Position numbers and translations under genes: made by a program
Assembly: GCA_036571765.1 (NCBI GenBank)
Contig: BROE01000025.1
Coordinates: 5,092,222 to 5,156,221 of the forward strand
Length of the DNA stretch: 64,000 nucleotides
Source: Plecoglossus altivelis
Lineage: Eukaryota; Chordata; Actinopteri; Osmeriformes; Plecoglossidae
Reading direction: 5' to 3'
Shown here: one piece after another, positions 48,990 through 59,431 of the stretch
Position numbering within the stretch: the first letter of the stretch is position 1
Layout: the number at the start of each line of letters is the position of its first letter
Notes under the pieces: generated by a model
Seen by the model: only the letters and a program-made list of their open reading frames with translations
Told to the model about the DNA's origin: nothing
Databases searched by the model: none

Positions 48990-50060
48990 ATTATCCTCGA
49001 GAGAGGCTGGACTCTCCTTTTCTCTGGTGTTGCTCGCGGGGAGAGGCGGCGGGCTGGCGTGGGCTTGTTCATAGCCCCGTGGCTCAGCCGCCACGTGTTG
49101 GCATTTACCCCGGTAAAAGAGAGGTGTCTCACAGGTGTCTCACTGTTGTCTCGGCCTATGGGCCGAATAGCAGTGCAGAGTACCCAGCCTTCTTGGGGTC
49201 CCTGGGAGGGGTACTGGATAGTGCACCGACCGGGGACTCCATTGTTCTGCTAGGGGACTTCAACGGCCACGTGGGCAACGACAGTGACACCTGGAGAGGG
49301 GTGATTGGGAAGAGCGGCCCCCCTGATCTGAACCCAAGAGGTGTTCTGCTGTTGGACTTCTGTGCTAGTTACAGTTTGTCCATAAGGGCGTCCATCAGTG
49401 CACGTGGCACCAGGGCACCGTAGGCCGAAGGTCGACTTTGTTGTTGTGTCCTCTGACCTTTCAGGGGGAAGTGGTGGCCTGATGGTTAGGGAGTCGGGCT
49501 TGTTACCTGAAGGTTGCCGGTCGATTCTCGCACCGGCAGGAATTGAAGGTGGGGATTGTGAACAAAACAGCACTCTATCTGCCTTCGATAACATGACTGA
49601 GGTGCCCTTGAGCAAGGCACCGAACCCCCAATTGCGCTGGAGCAATGGCTGCCCACTGCTCCGGGTGTGTGTTCACTGTGTGTGTGTGTGTGTGTGTGTG
49701 TGTGCATGCGGTTGTTCACTACTCACTGCTGTGTGTGTACACTTGGATGGGTTAAATGCAGAGCACCAATTTCGAGTATGGGTCACCATACTTGACAAGA
49801 GGTCTCAACTTTCACTTTTTTCACTTTCAACTGCGGCCGTGTGTCTCAGACACTCGAGTAAAGAGAGGGGTGACTGTTCCGGGCATGTCCTACCGGCAGG
49901 CGGCCCCGGGGAAGACCCAGGACACGCTGGAGGGACTATGTCTCTCGGCTGGCCTGGGAACGCCTCGGGATCCTCCCAGAGGAGCTGGAGGAGGTGTGTG
50001 TGGAGAAGGAAGTCTGGGCCTCCCTGCTCAGACTGCTGGAGAGCTATGGATGACTGTCCA
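48990..50060 (+). mobile_element. LINE with APE-type endonuclease, decayed and split by a SINE
   Basis: Frames read ERGWTLLFSGVA near 48995, VVSAYGPNSSAEYP near 49145, the LGDFNGHVGNDSDTWRGVIG block (GDFN catalytic motif) near 49250-49310, then DLNPRGVLLLDFCASYSLSI and VDFVVVSSDL at about 49432-49462. The text resumes at about 49832 with a CVSDTRVKRG-like word after a SINE insertion, then skips most of the reverse transcriptase and ends with the 3' region also seen at 46488-46790. It is inactive. Confidence 0.75.
49470..49829 (+). mobile_element. tRNA-derived SINE inserted in a LINE
   Basis: The head GATGGTTAGGGAGTCGGGCT with GCCGGTCGATTCTCGC gives pol III A and B boxes. The body (CTGAGGTGCCCTTGAGCAAG, GGATGGGTTAAATGCAGAGC, TTTCGAGTATGGGTCACC) matches the copies at 50604-50926 and 59432-59752. 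A (TG)n expansion of 28 bases lies inside at 49677-49704. It interrupts the endonuclease reading of the LINE at 48990-50060. Confidence 0.85.
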
Positions 50061-50264
50061 TAGATCTGTTCCCATTCCAACAACACCAGAGGACTGCACA
50101 GAAGAGATGGTACATCAGCCAAGGCTAGAGGGCATCGTTCTCTGAAGAGCAGTCACCCGCTGATTGACTGATGCCTTCGCGTCTGTGGTGACCGCCTTTG
50201 TTGACTGAAGGACCAGCGTCCTCATATAATATTGAACACAAAGCTAAAGGGCCGACGCACACTA

Positions 50265-51085
50265 GAGACCAAAAACAGCCTGTGCCGGCTGGAGGACCGA
50301 CGTCCACGCGGACCATGAACCTGTGTAGATGAGTGGGCCAACGCCCTTGAGACTTAACAGCCTGTGCTGGCTGTAGGACTGACATTTACAGATGAACCTA
50401 TGTGGGCTTGAGGGTCGACACCCTTGAGACCATGCAAAAGCCTGTGCTGGCTGTAAGACCGACAACCACTTTGACCACTTAATTTGTGTAGGCTGGAGGG
50501 CCGACGTCCACATGTACATATAAACCTATGTAGGCTGGAGGGCCAACGCCCTTGAGACCATGCAAATGCCTGTGCTGGCTGTAGGACTGACATCCACATT
50601 TGTGAAGTGAAGTGATGTATTGTGACCCATACTCGAAATTAACCCTCTGTATTTAACCTATCCAAGTGCACACAGCAGTAAGTAGTGGGCAACCACACGC
50701 ACACACAGTGAACATACACCCGGAGCAGCAGGCAGCTATTGCTCCAGTGCCCAGGAAGCAATTGGGGGTTCGGTGCCGTGCTCAAGGGCACCTCAGTCAT
50801 GGTATTGAAGGCAGAGAGAGTGCTGTTTGTTCACAATCCCCACCTTCAATTCCTGCCGGTGCAAGAATCGAACCAGCAACTTGCAGGTTACAAGCCCGAC
50901 TCCCTAACCATTAGGCCATGACTTCCAATTACAGATAAACCTATGTAGGCTGGAGGGTCGACACCCTTGAGACAATGCGAAAGCCTGTGCTGGCTGTAGG
51001 ACCGATAACCACTTTGACCGCTTAACTTGTGTAGGCTGGAGGGTGGACATCCACATTTACAGATGAACCTATGCAGAGCTAGAGG
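50265..51085. repeat. degenerate minisatellite, field 2
   Basis: Alternating subunits CCTGTGCTGGCTGTAGGAC, then GACRTCCAC, then AACCTATGTAGGCTGGAGGG and AACGCCCTTGAGACCATGC build a higher-order unit of about 80-130 bases. There are about five rounds, interrupted by the SINE at 50604-50926. Before the SINE the text breaks at CCACATTT and afterwards resumes at ACAGATAAACC; the intact junction ACATTTACAGATGAACC is seen at about 51052. Confidence 0.75.
50604..50926 (-). mobile_element. tRNA-derived SINE inserted in the minisatellite
   Basis: This is the reverse complement of the family at 59432-59752: it starts with GAAGTGAAGTGATG (3' end) and ends with CTAACCATTAGGCCATGACT (the tRNA-like head reversed). 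It is nearly full length. Confidence 0.85.
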
Positions 51086-51440
51086 ATGACGTCCTTGTGT
51101 CTTGTGAGATATAGCTGCATTAACTAGGGGACCAATGCACTTGTGTTATATAGCATGAGTAGCCAGAAGACCAACACCCCCATGTCTTGAGCGATAACCA
51201 GAGTAGCAAGAGGACCAGTGCCCTTGTGTTTTGTGTGCTATAGCCTGAGTGGCTATATAGCCTGAGTAGCAAGAAGACCAACGCCCTTGTGTCTTAGTGC
51301 AATATAGCCTGAGTAGCAAGAGGACCAACACCTTCGTGTCTTGAGCGATACAGCCTGAGTAGCAAGAGGACCAACGTTCTTATACGATATAGCATGAGTA
51401 GCAAGAGGACCAATGCCCTTGTGTATTGTGAAGTAATGTG
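51085..51440. repeat. degenerate minisatellite, field 3
   Basis: About seven units share TATAGCCTGAGTAGCAAGAG, GACCAACGCCC and TTGTGTCTTGAGCGATA. Spacing is about 50-60 bases. The AGGACCAACG core resembles the core of field 2, so the arrays may be related. Minus-strand ORFs crossing it are repeat artefacts. Confidence 0.75.
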
Positions 51441-51444
51441 GCAG

Positions 51445-52550
51445 GAACCAAGAACAGTCCATTTATAATAAAGACGGACAAGTCTGTGTCCATCAGAACA
51501 GGCGCATAGACCTAGCAAACACGGAACGTTAAAGCAAAATGACAACAATCCACTGACCACCAGGTATTTGCAAATGCTCACTAAGTGTCATCAAGGCTTG
51601 AGAATTGTTGATAGATGCAGCGTTGGTACAAAGGTAGGTAGCCCCCACTAGCCCCCCAAATCACAAAGGAAGGAAGAAAGGATCTGTACATGAACAAGAA
51701 CGATCTTGCAGGACCCTTCGATTTAGAATCTTCAGAGACCGTTTTAAAATTCACGAAGAAAGGTTAGAACCAGAAATGCATACATCGGTTACAGGGCATT
51801 AACCGACAAGTGAATTCGCACCGCAGAACCCATAAAAAACGTAGATCTAAATCCAAGAGTCAATGCAGGAAGAAAAACGACCATGTTCGAGCACAGGAAC
51901 AATGGTATCCAATTAAGGAGTATATCATTTTATACATGACTATAAATAGTAGCATTTACAATTAGCAGTATTATTATTGTCAATGTATTGTCGTATTTTA
52001 ATGCATCGCACCGGGGGCAACATTTCCTATGCATCTGATGTCATTTGACGTCAAGGGTAATGAAAAGAATGGGGAAGTAAGGCTCAAGGCAACTGGCGTT
52101 AAAAAAAATACATGCGCCATCATTAGATTTAAAAAGCTGATTTGACTAACATCAGTGCAGTGACAATGAAAGAACACTACTTTAGCACGTGTAGGAACGG
52201 AGACAAATAGAGTTTATCCAAGTGCATTTCACGCAAACAATATTTAGTCCAAACTTCCGCAATTTCTAATTACGCCTGCTGGGAGTGCTTGTTTATTCTA
52301 AAACCAAACTAGTGAGAAGTTGTTAAGCTTGATGTCGCAAACTAGTGTCCGGGGACAGCTGAACACCTAAGCGGGACAGAATTAGCTGCGCGCTTCTGGC
52401 CTGGACGTGCGGTGCCGAGATAATGAATTTGAAATAACGGTGCAACATTTGAAGCGACTCAACTGCATTATTTTCATAGTTGAAGCCTGAATACCGATCA
52501 CGGCTAGGTACTAGTCTTTCCTCCATGGAGGAATTCGACATCATATAATA
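51445..52550. other. no gene seen
   Basis: I see no coding exon and no repeat that I can name. Confidence 0.35.
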
Positions 52551-52554
52551 TACT

Positions 52555-53725
52555 GGAAAGCTCCCTAAGCAACTACAAATCCCTCAGTCAAGCCCCTATC
52601 GAGTCGAGCCCCAATCCAATATAGTGTCAGCCGACCGAACACGGCGCAGAATCGCGAACCTTCGGAGACCCTAGTCACATGTTCGGCGACAGATGCGTCA
52701 ACAAGATCCGTTGTAATCAGCAACGTAAATTGAAGCCCGTTAGCCAAACCGTTAGTTAACAGCGATCAAGAGAGAATCGAAGCGAGGCCGTGACAAGAGG
52801 TTGAGGGATTGGCATTTACTAGCCACTCTTGTGAGATGTAAACTTCGAGTGCACGTGCCGATCAAAAGAGCGGACGCTCCCGCATAGAGTACAGTTGAAA
52901 ATGTACTGGAAGTTTCCGACCTACCGAGACATTGCTTGGTCTGCGAATCCATTATGGAATAGCTGGCTTACTAGCTAGGTTATCGAACATAATTCACAGC
53001 CAACAGGAGCCCCGATAGCGATACAATGATAAAACTACGCACCAAAAGTGTAGCGTTGACTTGGCGAAGGCAGAATCTGACCAAGCAACATTATCCTGTC
53101 ACTTAGTATGATACCTTATAGCAGGTCTCAGCAACCTATACATCAGGGAATCCCGATCGCCTGCCAGCTTCCATCTCGACACGCCAAATGGCGCAACCTC
53201 CTCAACGCTCTGACCCATGGACCACAGCGGCCGGACCCGCCAGGAGAATCACAGACCACTCGAGCGGCAAAAGGCCCTCGCTCTGCCAAAGGCCCTCGAC
53301 CACTGAGCTGGAGCGACGCCCAGATTGTGCAGTCCCGACGCAAATGCAGAGCCATTGGGACCCGACGAGCGCGGAGGCGAGCTACGCCGAGAAACAACTG
53401 ACAGAAACCCGAGCTGGGACGGCGTCCTCGAACACCCAATCCTAACTAGTAATGCCACGGAATGCCAATTAAGAGAACCATATAGAAATCATAACCTACG
53501 TAAGATGCAGCCTGCATGAACTGTAGTCGCGCACTTGATTGCATAGACAAACTAAACAAGGAGAGACACGTATTTAAAAAGACACGAGATCGTGGTAATA
53601 GGCTGACGCGATCATGAAGATTGACAGCGTTAATTGATAGACGTCTGCACTAAACAATGCGGAACACTGATGACGCCGGATAGAAAGTAGAGTGCTCCTT
53701 GCAGCGGAGCGAGAGGGATAAAATT
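52555..53725. other. CpG-rich, GC-rich block of unknown nature
   Basis: CpG is conspicuously frequent compared with the AT-rich flanks, with the GC peak at about 53150-53450. Overlapping ORFs of 85-98 codons in several frames at 53108-53458 reflect the composition and show no domain that I recognise. It ends about 250 bases before the receptor at 53973, so it may be a CpG-island promoter. It could also be a young inserted element that has not yet lost its CpGs. Confidence 0.4.
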
Positions 53726-53972
53726 ATATGATGTGTCCGAGTGCAGGTATCCGTCTTGCCTGATTGAATTTGAGCAAACATTCATTAGTCTAATCCCAGA
53801 TCAGAATAATACTGTATTGACCAGCAGGTGTATAATATATCTACGCAGCAATTGTTAACATTTCTAGATTGAAGGTCATTGAATCTCTAGGGGTGAGGCA
53901 CACCGTCTTCACTTTGTAGCATGATACCTATAAATAGCCTACAAGTTGGTACTCAAGTCTTGGAGCGCCACC

Positions 53973-55020
53973 ATGCTCTCCAACTCAACTGTACCTCTGT
54001 CGGTAACTTTCACCAGCCCAGAAGATTTCTTCATTTTTATTTTCCATATTCTGTTTGCCACGAGTGCGGTGTTTCTGGCGGGATCCGTGGTCATAGGTAT
54101 ATTCAGTACCAAATCCTTGAGACAACAGAACCGCTTCATCTTCATGCTGAACACTAGCATAAGCGACACGCTAACTGGCTTTTCAGTGTACTACCTCGGT
54201 CTGTTCGACGTCCAAGAAGGTTACCCTTCTAGAAATGGAACATATTATATTTTGCCCTCGTTTTTGGGAGTTAACGTTTTCACTTTTCTGTTTGCGCAGT
54301 TTGACCGCTATTTTGCTGTGTGCCATCCTTTCTTTTACAATCGCATCATCACTAGATCTTTTGTAATTGGAGTATGTGCATTTTGCTGGATCGAAACGTA
54401 TTCTATTCTCACGGTACAGAACATGGTGCCGGTCTACATAGCGGCACAAATTAACGCATTTGCTGTAATGACTCTCCAGATAATTGTTATAACGAAAGTG
54501 CTGATGACAATAAAGTTATATTTCGTTGCCAGAAACCAATTGGAGCGCGAGATGCCTAGCGCGGACAGAGATAACAAGAAGGAATCACTGCGGATTATAG
54601 TGTTTGTCGTCATCTGTTTCTTAACATTATGGTCTCCTTCTTTCGTTAACATCATTGTAAGACAGTTGACTAAAGGGGGCCTCAGGTTTAGGAACGAAGC
54701 CACTAATTTGTTCGCTATTATGGCACGTTTTAACGCAGTGGTTACACCATCTCTTTACATCTGGGGCAGCCCGGCGCTGCGAGCGGCCGTGAGGAGAAAC
54801 GTGTGGCGGAGCGTAGGTCCATGCAGTAGAAGAGAAAGGTGAGCACTCTTGCCATTACAGGTTTGGCCTTTCATTATAAATGCCTACACATTTACAAGCA
54901 ACATCAGTGAATAAATGACTAGTTTTATTGCTTTATCTGATAGGTCAATGAACACTGACCCATCTCTGTCTGTTGTGCAGGACTGTATTTGACCAAAACA
55001 CAACAAACAAAGACGGATAA
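53973..55020 (+). CDS. class-A orphan GPCR, paralog C (two exons)
   Basis: The product is a plasma-membrane receptor about 92% identical by eye to the one at 25986. Exon 1 (53973-54838) starts at the ATG in the same upstream word, TGGAGCGCCACCATG, as paralog A, which shows the duplication includes at least part of the leader. It has FDRY, the TM2 Asp, LWSP in TM6 and TPSLY in TM7. The 289-codon ORF stops at a TGA (54840-54842) inside the donor AG|GTGAGC. A 142-base intron ends at a good acceptor (CTGTTGTGCAG), and exon 2 (54981-55020) adds TVFDQNTTNKDG in phase, for 301 residues. The TTTGACCAAA core is shared with exon 2 of paralog B. No inactivating change is visible. Confidence 0.87.
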
Positions 55021-55197
55021 GGAATACTGAACAGAACGTGAAAGTGTGTGTGTATGTGTGTGTGTGTGGAGGGGGGTTACACTGGATGAAGATGCATTTA
55101 AAAGTTGGTCATTGATAATATTTATTATATGCTATATGTACTCGTATGTAAAAGTAGAGATGGATATTCTTCCTTTACTATCTATAGGGCTTACACC

Positions 55198-55378
55198 AAA
55201 AGGTGTCGAACTCAGGTCCTCCCAGGCCTGGAGGACCCGAGGGCCTAATGATGGGTCGTTATCAGGCTTCCACAGAGCTTGATAACAACCCATTCATTTG
55301 AATCAGGTGTGCTGGAGCAGGGAAACGTCAAAAACCTTCAGAACAGCGGCCCTCGACGACTGAAGTTCGACACCCCTG
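55198..55378. mobile_element. hAT-like MITE
   Basis: The ends are inverted: AGGTGTCGAACTC at the left and GTTCGACACCCCTG at the right. It is flanked by the direct repeat GCTTACACC (55189-55197 and 55379-55387), which fits the eight-base duplication of hAT elements plus one matching base. It is 181 bases and noncoding. Confidence 0.7.
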
Positions 55379-55389
55379 GCTTACACCAT

Positions 55390-56990
55390 AAACAAAACTG
55401 ACATAAATTAATGGGAAATAACATGCTTGAAGGCTACTGTATAGGGTATTGTCATTTATGACTACTGTAATTTGATTAATCATGTAAAATTGGTTTCATA
55501 AGGGTAGCTGAAAGACAAAGGAGTGGGTGACATCCCTTGTCGTATCAAGTGCCAGGCTTCTCAACAATGTATGTACAAGCAGGCTACAACTATTCTGTTT
55601 GTGAACGATAGCGGCACACATCAGCTGTGCCAGTTTCAAGTCATGACCACCAAGCTACTGACTTTGTTCTATCAGTATTCAGGAGCACGCACATGAAAAG
55701 GAAAATAAACTTTGATGAAACTAAATGAACCAGACGTAAAAATTACGGAATTCCATTTTTGGAGAGGTTATTTTAATTTGCATAGCTCGTTTTTTATTTG
55801 AGTGATTATTTTAATAATTTTAACTTTTGCAAATGTTCAGTTGGTAGGACTATAACTGCTGCCTAGTAATTTGTGGTAAAAAAGAATGTGTAGTACTTAT
55901 CTTTTTCAAAACTTTGAAAAGTTCTTCAAGACCTCACCTTTACCACAAAATAGACGCTTCATAATTATAAGAAGGATATTTGTTAAATGTTTATTATTTT
56001 GTTTAAATGTTGTGTTTACTTCACAAAACTTAGTGCTGGCTATCACCACGTCCTCTTGCAGAGGAAATGAGAAGACAACCGTTTCATTCTACCCGTCACT
56101 CTTAGTATTTTGAGTTGGAAATAAACAGCTACAAATCTAAGGTTTTACATCTTTACAATGTTAATAAATAATACGTATGCATTTTTGTATCATTAATACA
56201 AAAATATCAGTTCTACACTTTAAGTTTAAAAAACACACCCATCTGCAACTGATGCAAGAACACCCCAGAATTTCTCTAGAAATTGTACTCTCTCCTGTTC
56301 AATAATATTTTAACATATCCGGGTGCAATAGTTTATAGTACTTCAGAGGGATATCATCTTGAACCCTGGGTTTGAAATGGACAACTCTGAGATCTTCCCT
56401 GCCCTGCACCCTGTCTTAGTGCTTGCTTTCTGTAAGCCCTCATTTTTTGCTGACTTTTGCTAAGAGAATTGTTCCCAATTGATAGCATTGTGACGTGCCA
56501 CAAGGGTTGTCTGGCCGGAGGTGACAGAAAAATCCAGGTGAACCTGCCTTATACAGTAAGAAAAAGCATGGTAAACAAACAGGCATAGAAGGAGGCAACT
56601 AACCCTGAAGTTCACACAGTTAAAAAAGCAGTTTACATGTAAGTTTAAATGCATGCTCACTGATGATGGAGAGAGTAATAAATATAAAATGATCCCAATT
56701 CTACAATAATAACATGTTTCGGTGTTGACAAAATCACAAGATTATGCCGCAAACTGCTGTCCCATGCATTTTCATAGTAATTTGATCCCTTGCAGTGTTT
56801 TTTACTCCATCACATGCCAAGTGACATCAAGAAAGTCTGTGAGGGTTTAGGGTGGTGATTGAAATTAGGAGTAAAATGCAGATCAGGTGTTTGCATTAAT
56901 TGGTGCCCTGTATGTTTTAGGTGTTTCTCTCTTCAAATAGCTGATTCAAATAAAGTGGACATAGTCAGGCTTTTTATCAAAGACAGATTA
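55390..56990. other. no gene seen
   Basis: This is an AT-rich stretch downstream of the receptor at 53973. I see no coding exon or named repeat. Confidence 0.4.
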
Positions 56991-57302
56991 CTTCAACCCT
57001 TGTGCTACCTTTAGGTTGTTAAGACCCACAGCCATGATGTAAAACCTTTTCATGGTAGAGAAATGAAGTGAAACATTATATTAATCCTAATGCCAACTCC
57101 AAGCCATTGTGACCCACAACCTTGTTGTGACAAACTCTCACGATACTGAAATGAAGTGAAACATTGTGAAAAAGTGGCACACTAGAAGCCGCGGTGGGTC
57201 ACAACGCGCAGGAGACGATGCAAGCTATGCAGACACTGAGGACAGCCTTAGGGTTAAGGACGCGCTCCACTAGGTTTCGGCCTAATGTGCTTGAACTGGT
57301 GG

Positions 57303-57385
57303 GTCAGGGTGGCCAAGCGGTCCAAAGTGCTGCCATTCAGTTGTAGTCTCACCTGGAGGTGTGAGTTCAAATCACACATCTGACA
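57303..57385 (+). pseudogene. tRNA-Leu(CAG)-like pseudogene
   Basis: The 83-base sequence follows tRNA-Leu closely: GTCAGGGTGGCCAAGCGG at the 5' end with an intact A-box form, a long variable arm (CACCTGGAGGTG), GAGTTCAAATC in place of GGTTCGAATCC, and a matching acceptor end, ATCTGACA. The anticodon arm has shifted so that the loop no longer presents CAG cleanly, and the T stem has a mismatch. It is probably inactive. Confidence 0.65.
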
Positions 57386-57825
57386 TTTCAAGGGTCTTTC
57401 TTTGGTTAGGTGAAGCACTTTTGGTCCTTTGAATTCAACTGTTGCACTGGGTTATTTCAGTTGCCGTTCTCAAGTCAGCATAACTCCAAGATTCCAAGCA
57501 AGCTGAAGAAATGGCAAAAGCTGAGGTGAAAACCTTACAGACTGCCGACTAGTTGGATAGGATCGCAAAGAGACACATCCTGTACAAAGCCATTGTTGGA
57601 TGGCCACAATATACTTTTTTTTCGTGTGGCACTTTGATGAGACCCCACTCCATTCAGCACACTGTCGGAGTTCAAATGTTCTTTTTGATGAGGTCCCTCT
57701 CCATGCACCGTACCCGTCTCGTTTTCCCATTTTCGTTCTAGCCATTTGACACTTTGATGAGGCCTGACGATTGTCAACTGGGTCTGCAGTGGTGTAAACG
57801 TCGGCATAATAACACAGGTTATATG

Positions 57826-57907
57826 GTAGTCATGACTGTGTGGTTAAATTGATGGATTAGAAATCCTATGAGGTCACAACACACAAGTTTGAATCCTGCT
57901 GACTACA
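57826..57907 (+). pseudogene. tRNA-Ser(AGA)-like pseudogene
   Basis: The 82-base sequence matches the tRNA-Ser plan: GTAGTCATGAC, GTGGTTAAATTGATGGA, the loop TTAGAAA with anticodon AGA at 57859-57861, a long variable arm, AGTTTGAATCCTGC and the acceptor end GACTACA. The A box is eroded (ACTGTGTGG in place of GCCGAGTGG) and the variable arm no longer pairs well, so it is probably a pseudogene. Confidence 0.65.
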
Positions 57908-58900
57908 GTAGTGTTTCTAATTTGAGTGGATGAGATGGTGTTTCTTGGTCTTTGGCAAACATCAGGGGTTATGCTGACGTTGATGAATATTTTACTTTGG
58001 GACCATAAACCGTATCTGAATCACCTCCACCGACAGCTGAGTGGTCTGAGTTGTCTATCATGCTACACTTGCGCTGCCTCTGGGTCATTGAGACCCACAG
58101 CCATATTGTGAACACTCTTCATGATAGAGAAGTCAAGTGGGATGTTTGACTTTTGTTCCTCAAGCCAACGTCAAGTCATTATAACCCACAGCCTTGTTCT
58201 CACAACCTTTCATGTCAAAGAAATGAAATGGTTAGTGTTAGGATACCTCACACCATATCGGAGGGATTGTGGCCCAGACCCAAAGACAGCGCATGGTGGC
58301 ATGCTAGACAACACGGTGGGTCACAACACCCAGGAGACAGTGCAAATTATACAGAACAAAAGAAGGGCTTTTGGGTTAACATCACCTCTATGTGGTGCCT
58401 AGTGATATACTGTAATTCAACATGAAAACGTTTATTCCTAAAGTGTGCGTTGTTATTTGTGAAGACAGACTAGCTACCAGGTTTACAGGCAGTGAGTAAT
58501 CCGTTAATGGATATGGAAACACCCCAGACTCAACTGCTACAAAGATGATTCTGAAATGTCTTCCCTTGCACTGCTTTCAGGTGGTGACCCACCACCATGT
58601 TGTGAAAACCTTTCATGGTGCAAAAAAAACAAGTGAAATATTTTCTTGTATTCCTCATGCTGCCCCCCCTCCCCGAGTTGTTTTGACTCACAGACATATT
58701 GTGACAACTTTTCATAATACAAAATGAAGTGAAACAATTCTTGTGCCGCCTTTGGGTCATTGTGACCCACTGCCATGTTAAGAAAACCTGTTGTGATGAT
58801 GATGATTGTTTTGTGAGGATGGACTATATTAAACATTTTTTTAACTCTTAGAAACATCATTCGTCTGCATTCATGTCTACAAAAGTTAGAGGTTTGTGCT

Positions 58901-59134
58901 ATGCTATTCACTGGAGCCGCCAAACTCCTAGACGATTTTATACTGTCTGAATACCAGCCCTCCTGTCCCCCTGCTGTCACAGCAAATGTGAAGAAGCTGC
59001 ATGATTACATTGTTCCCTCTATGAGTGGTGACCTTCGGGTACTATTCTCCATAGCCCTTATGACTGGGAATGTGCAACATAATTTGGTCCAATACAACAA
59101 CAGTCTAACCACCCGAGTCGACTCGTTCCTCTAA
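58901..59134 (+). CDS. orphan ORF, 77 codons, function unknown
   Basis: This frame encodes a protein-like sequence (MLFTGAAKLLDDFILSEYQ at the start, VQHNLVQYNNSLTTRVDSFL at the end) with ordinary composition. The frame stays open upstream of the ATG at least to about 58865. I recognise no family. It could be the remnant of a transposon protein or a chance ORF. The next ORF (59190-59411) is in a different frame and may belong to the same fossil. Confidence 0.2.
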   Translation: MLFTGAAKLLDDFILSEYQPSCPPAVTANVKKLHDYIVPSMSGDLRVLFSIALMTGNVQHNLVQYNNSLTTRVDSFL

Positions 59135-59431
59135 CATATGCCAGCTCTGTGTCTCAGGTCAAGACATGTGAAAGGAATTCATTGACGACATGGCAACAGC
59201 GCAACCATCTGAGGCGGCTTGTTGGTGGTTGATGGAGAAACGTTTTTGCTTGGAAGGTTTTGGAAAGTGGAGTCTTCACTTACCTTTCATCTGCAAGTTC
59301 TTCAAGGTAGCTCTGGAGAGTTACAGACCTGTGCATTTCACAGAAGACCAGACAGAACTGTTTTTTTCCCATCGAGGAAGAAGGCGATGGTTTGAACCAT
59401 TCTCCTATTAACCAGGGAGACCATAAGAGGG

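Larger units (their letters stand above)
56995..58795. repeat. repeated 70-90 base module, about seven copies
   Basis: A module reading roughly CTTGTGC, then GGGTCATTGTGACCCACAGC, then CATGTTGTGA, ACCTTTCATG and GAAATGAAGTGAAACA recurs at about 56997, 57093, 58066, 58166, 58560, 58670 and 58740. Two copies are each followed by GGTGGGTCACAAC and CAGGAGAC (57199 and 58314), so a larger block of about 1.1 kb was duplicated. Confidence 0.65.

Noticed and set aside
48190..51440. CRISPR-like array
   Set aside because: The repeats are diverged minisatellite units with no constant repeat or unique spacers, and the genome is a vertebrate one.
51294..51581. Minus-strand ORFs with repeated GRWSSCYSGY-like text
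   Set aside because: They are translations of a minisatellite, not a gene.
53108..53458. Overlapping ORFs of 85-98 codons in the GC-rich block
   Set aside because: Several frames on both strands are open together, which reflects base composition. No domain is recognised.
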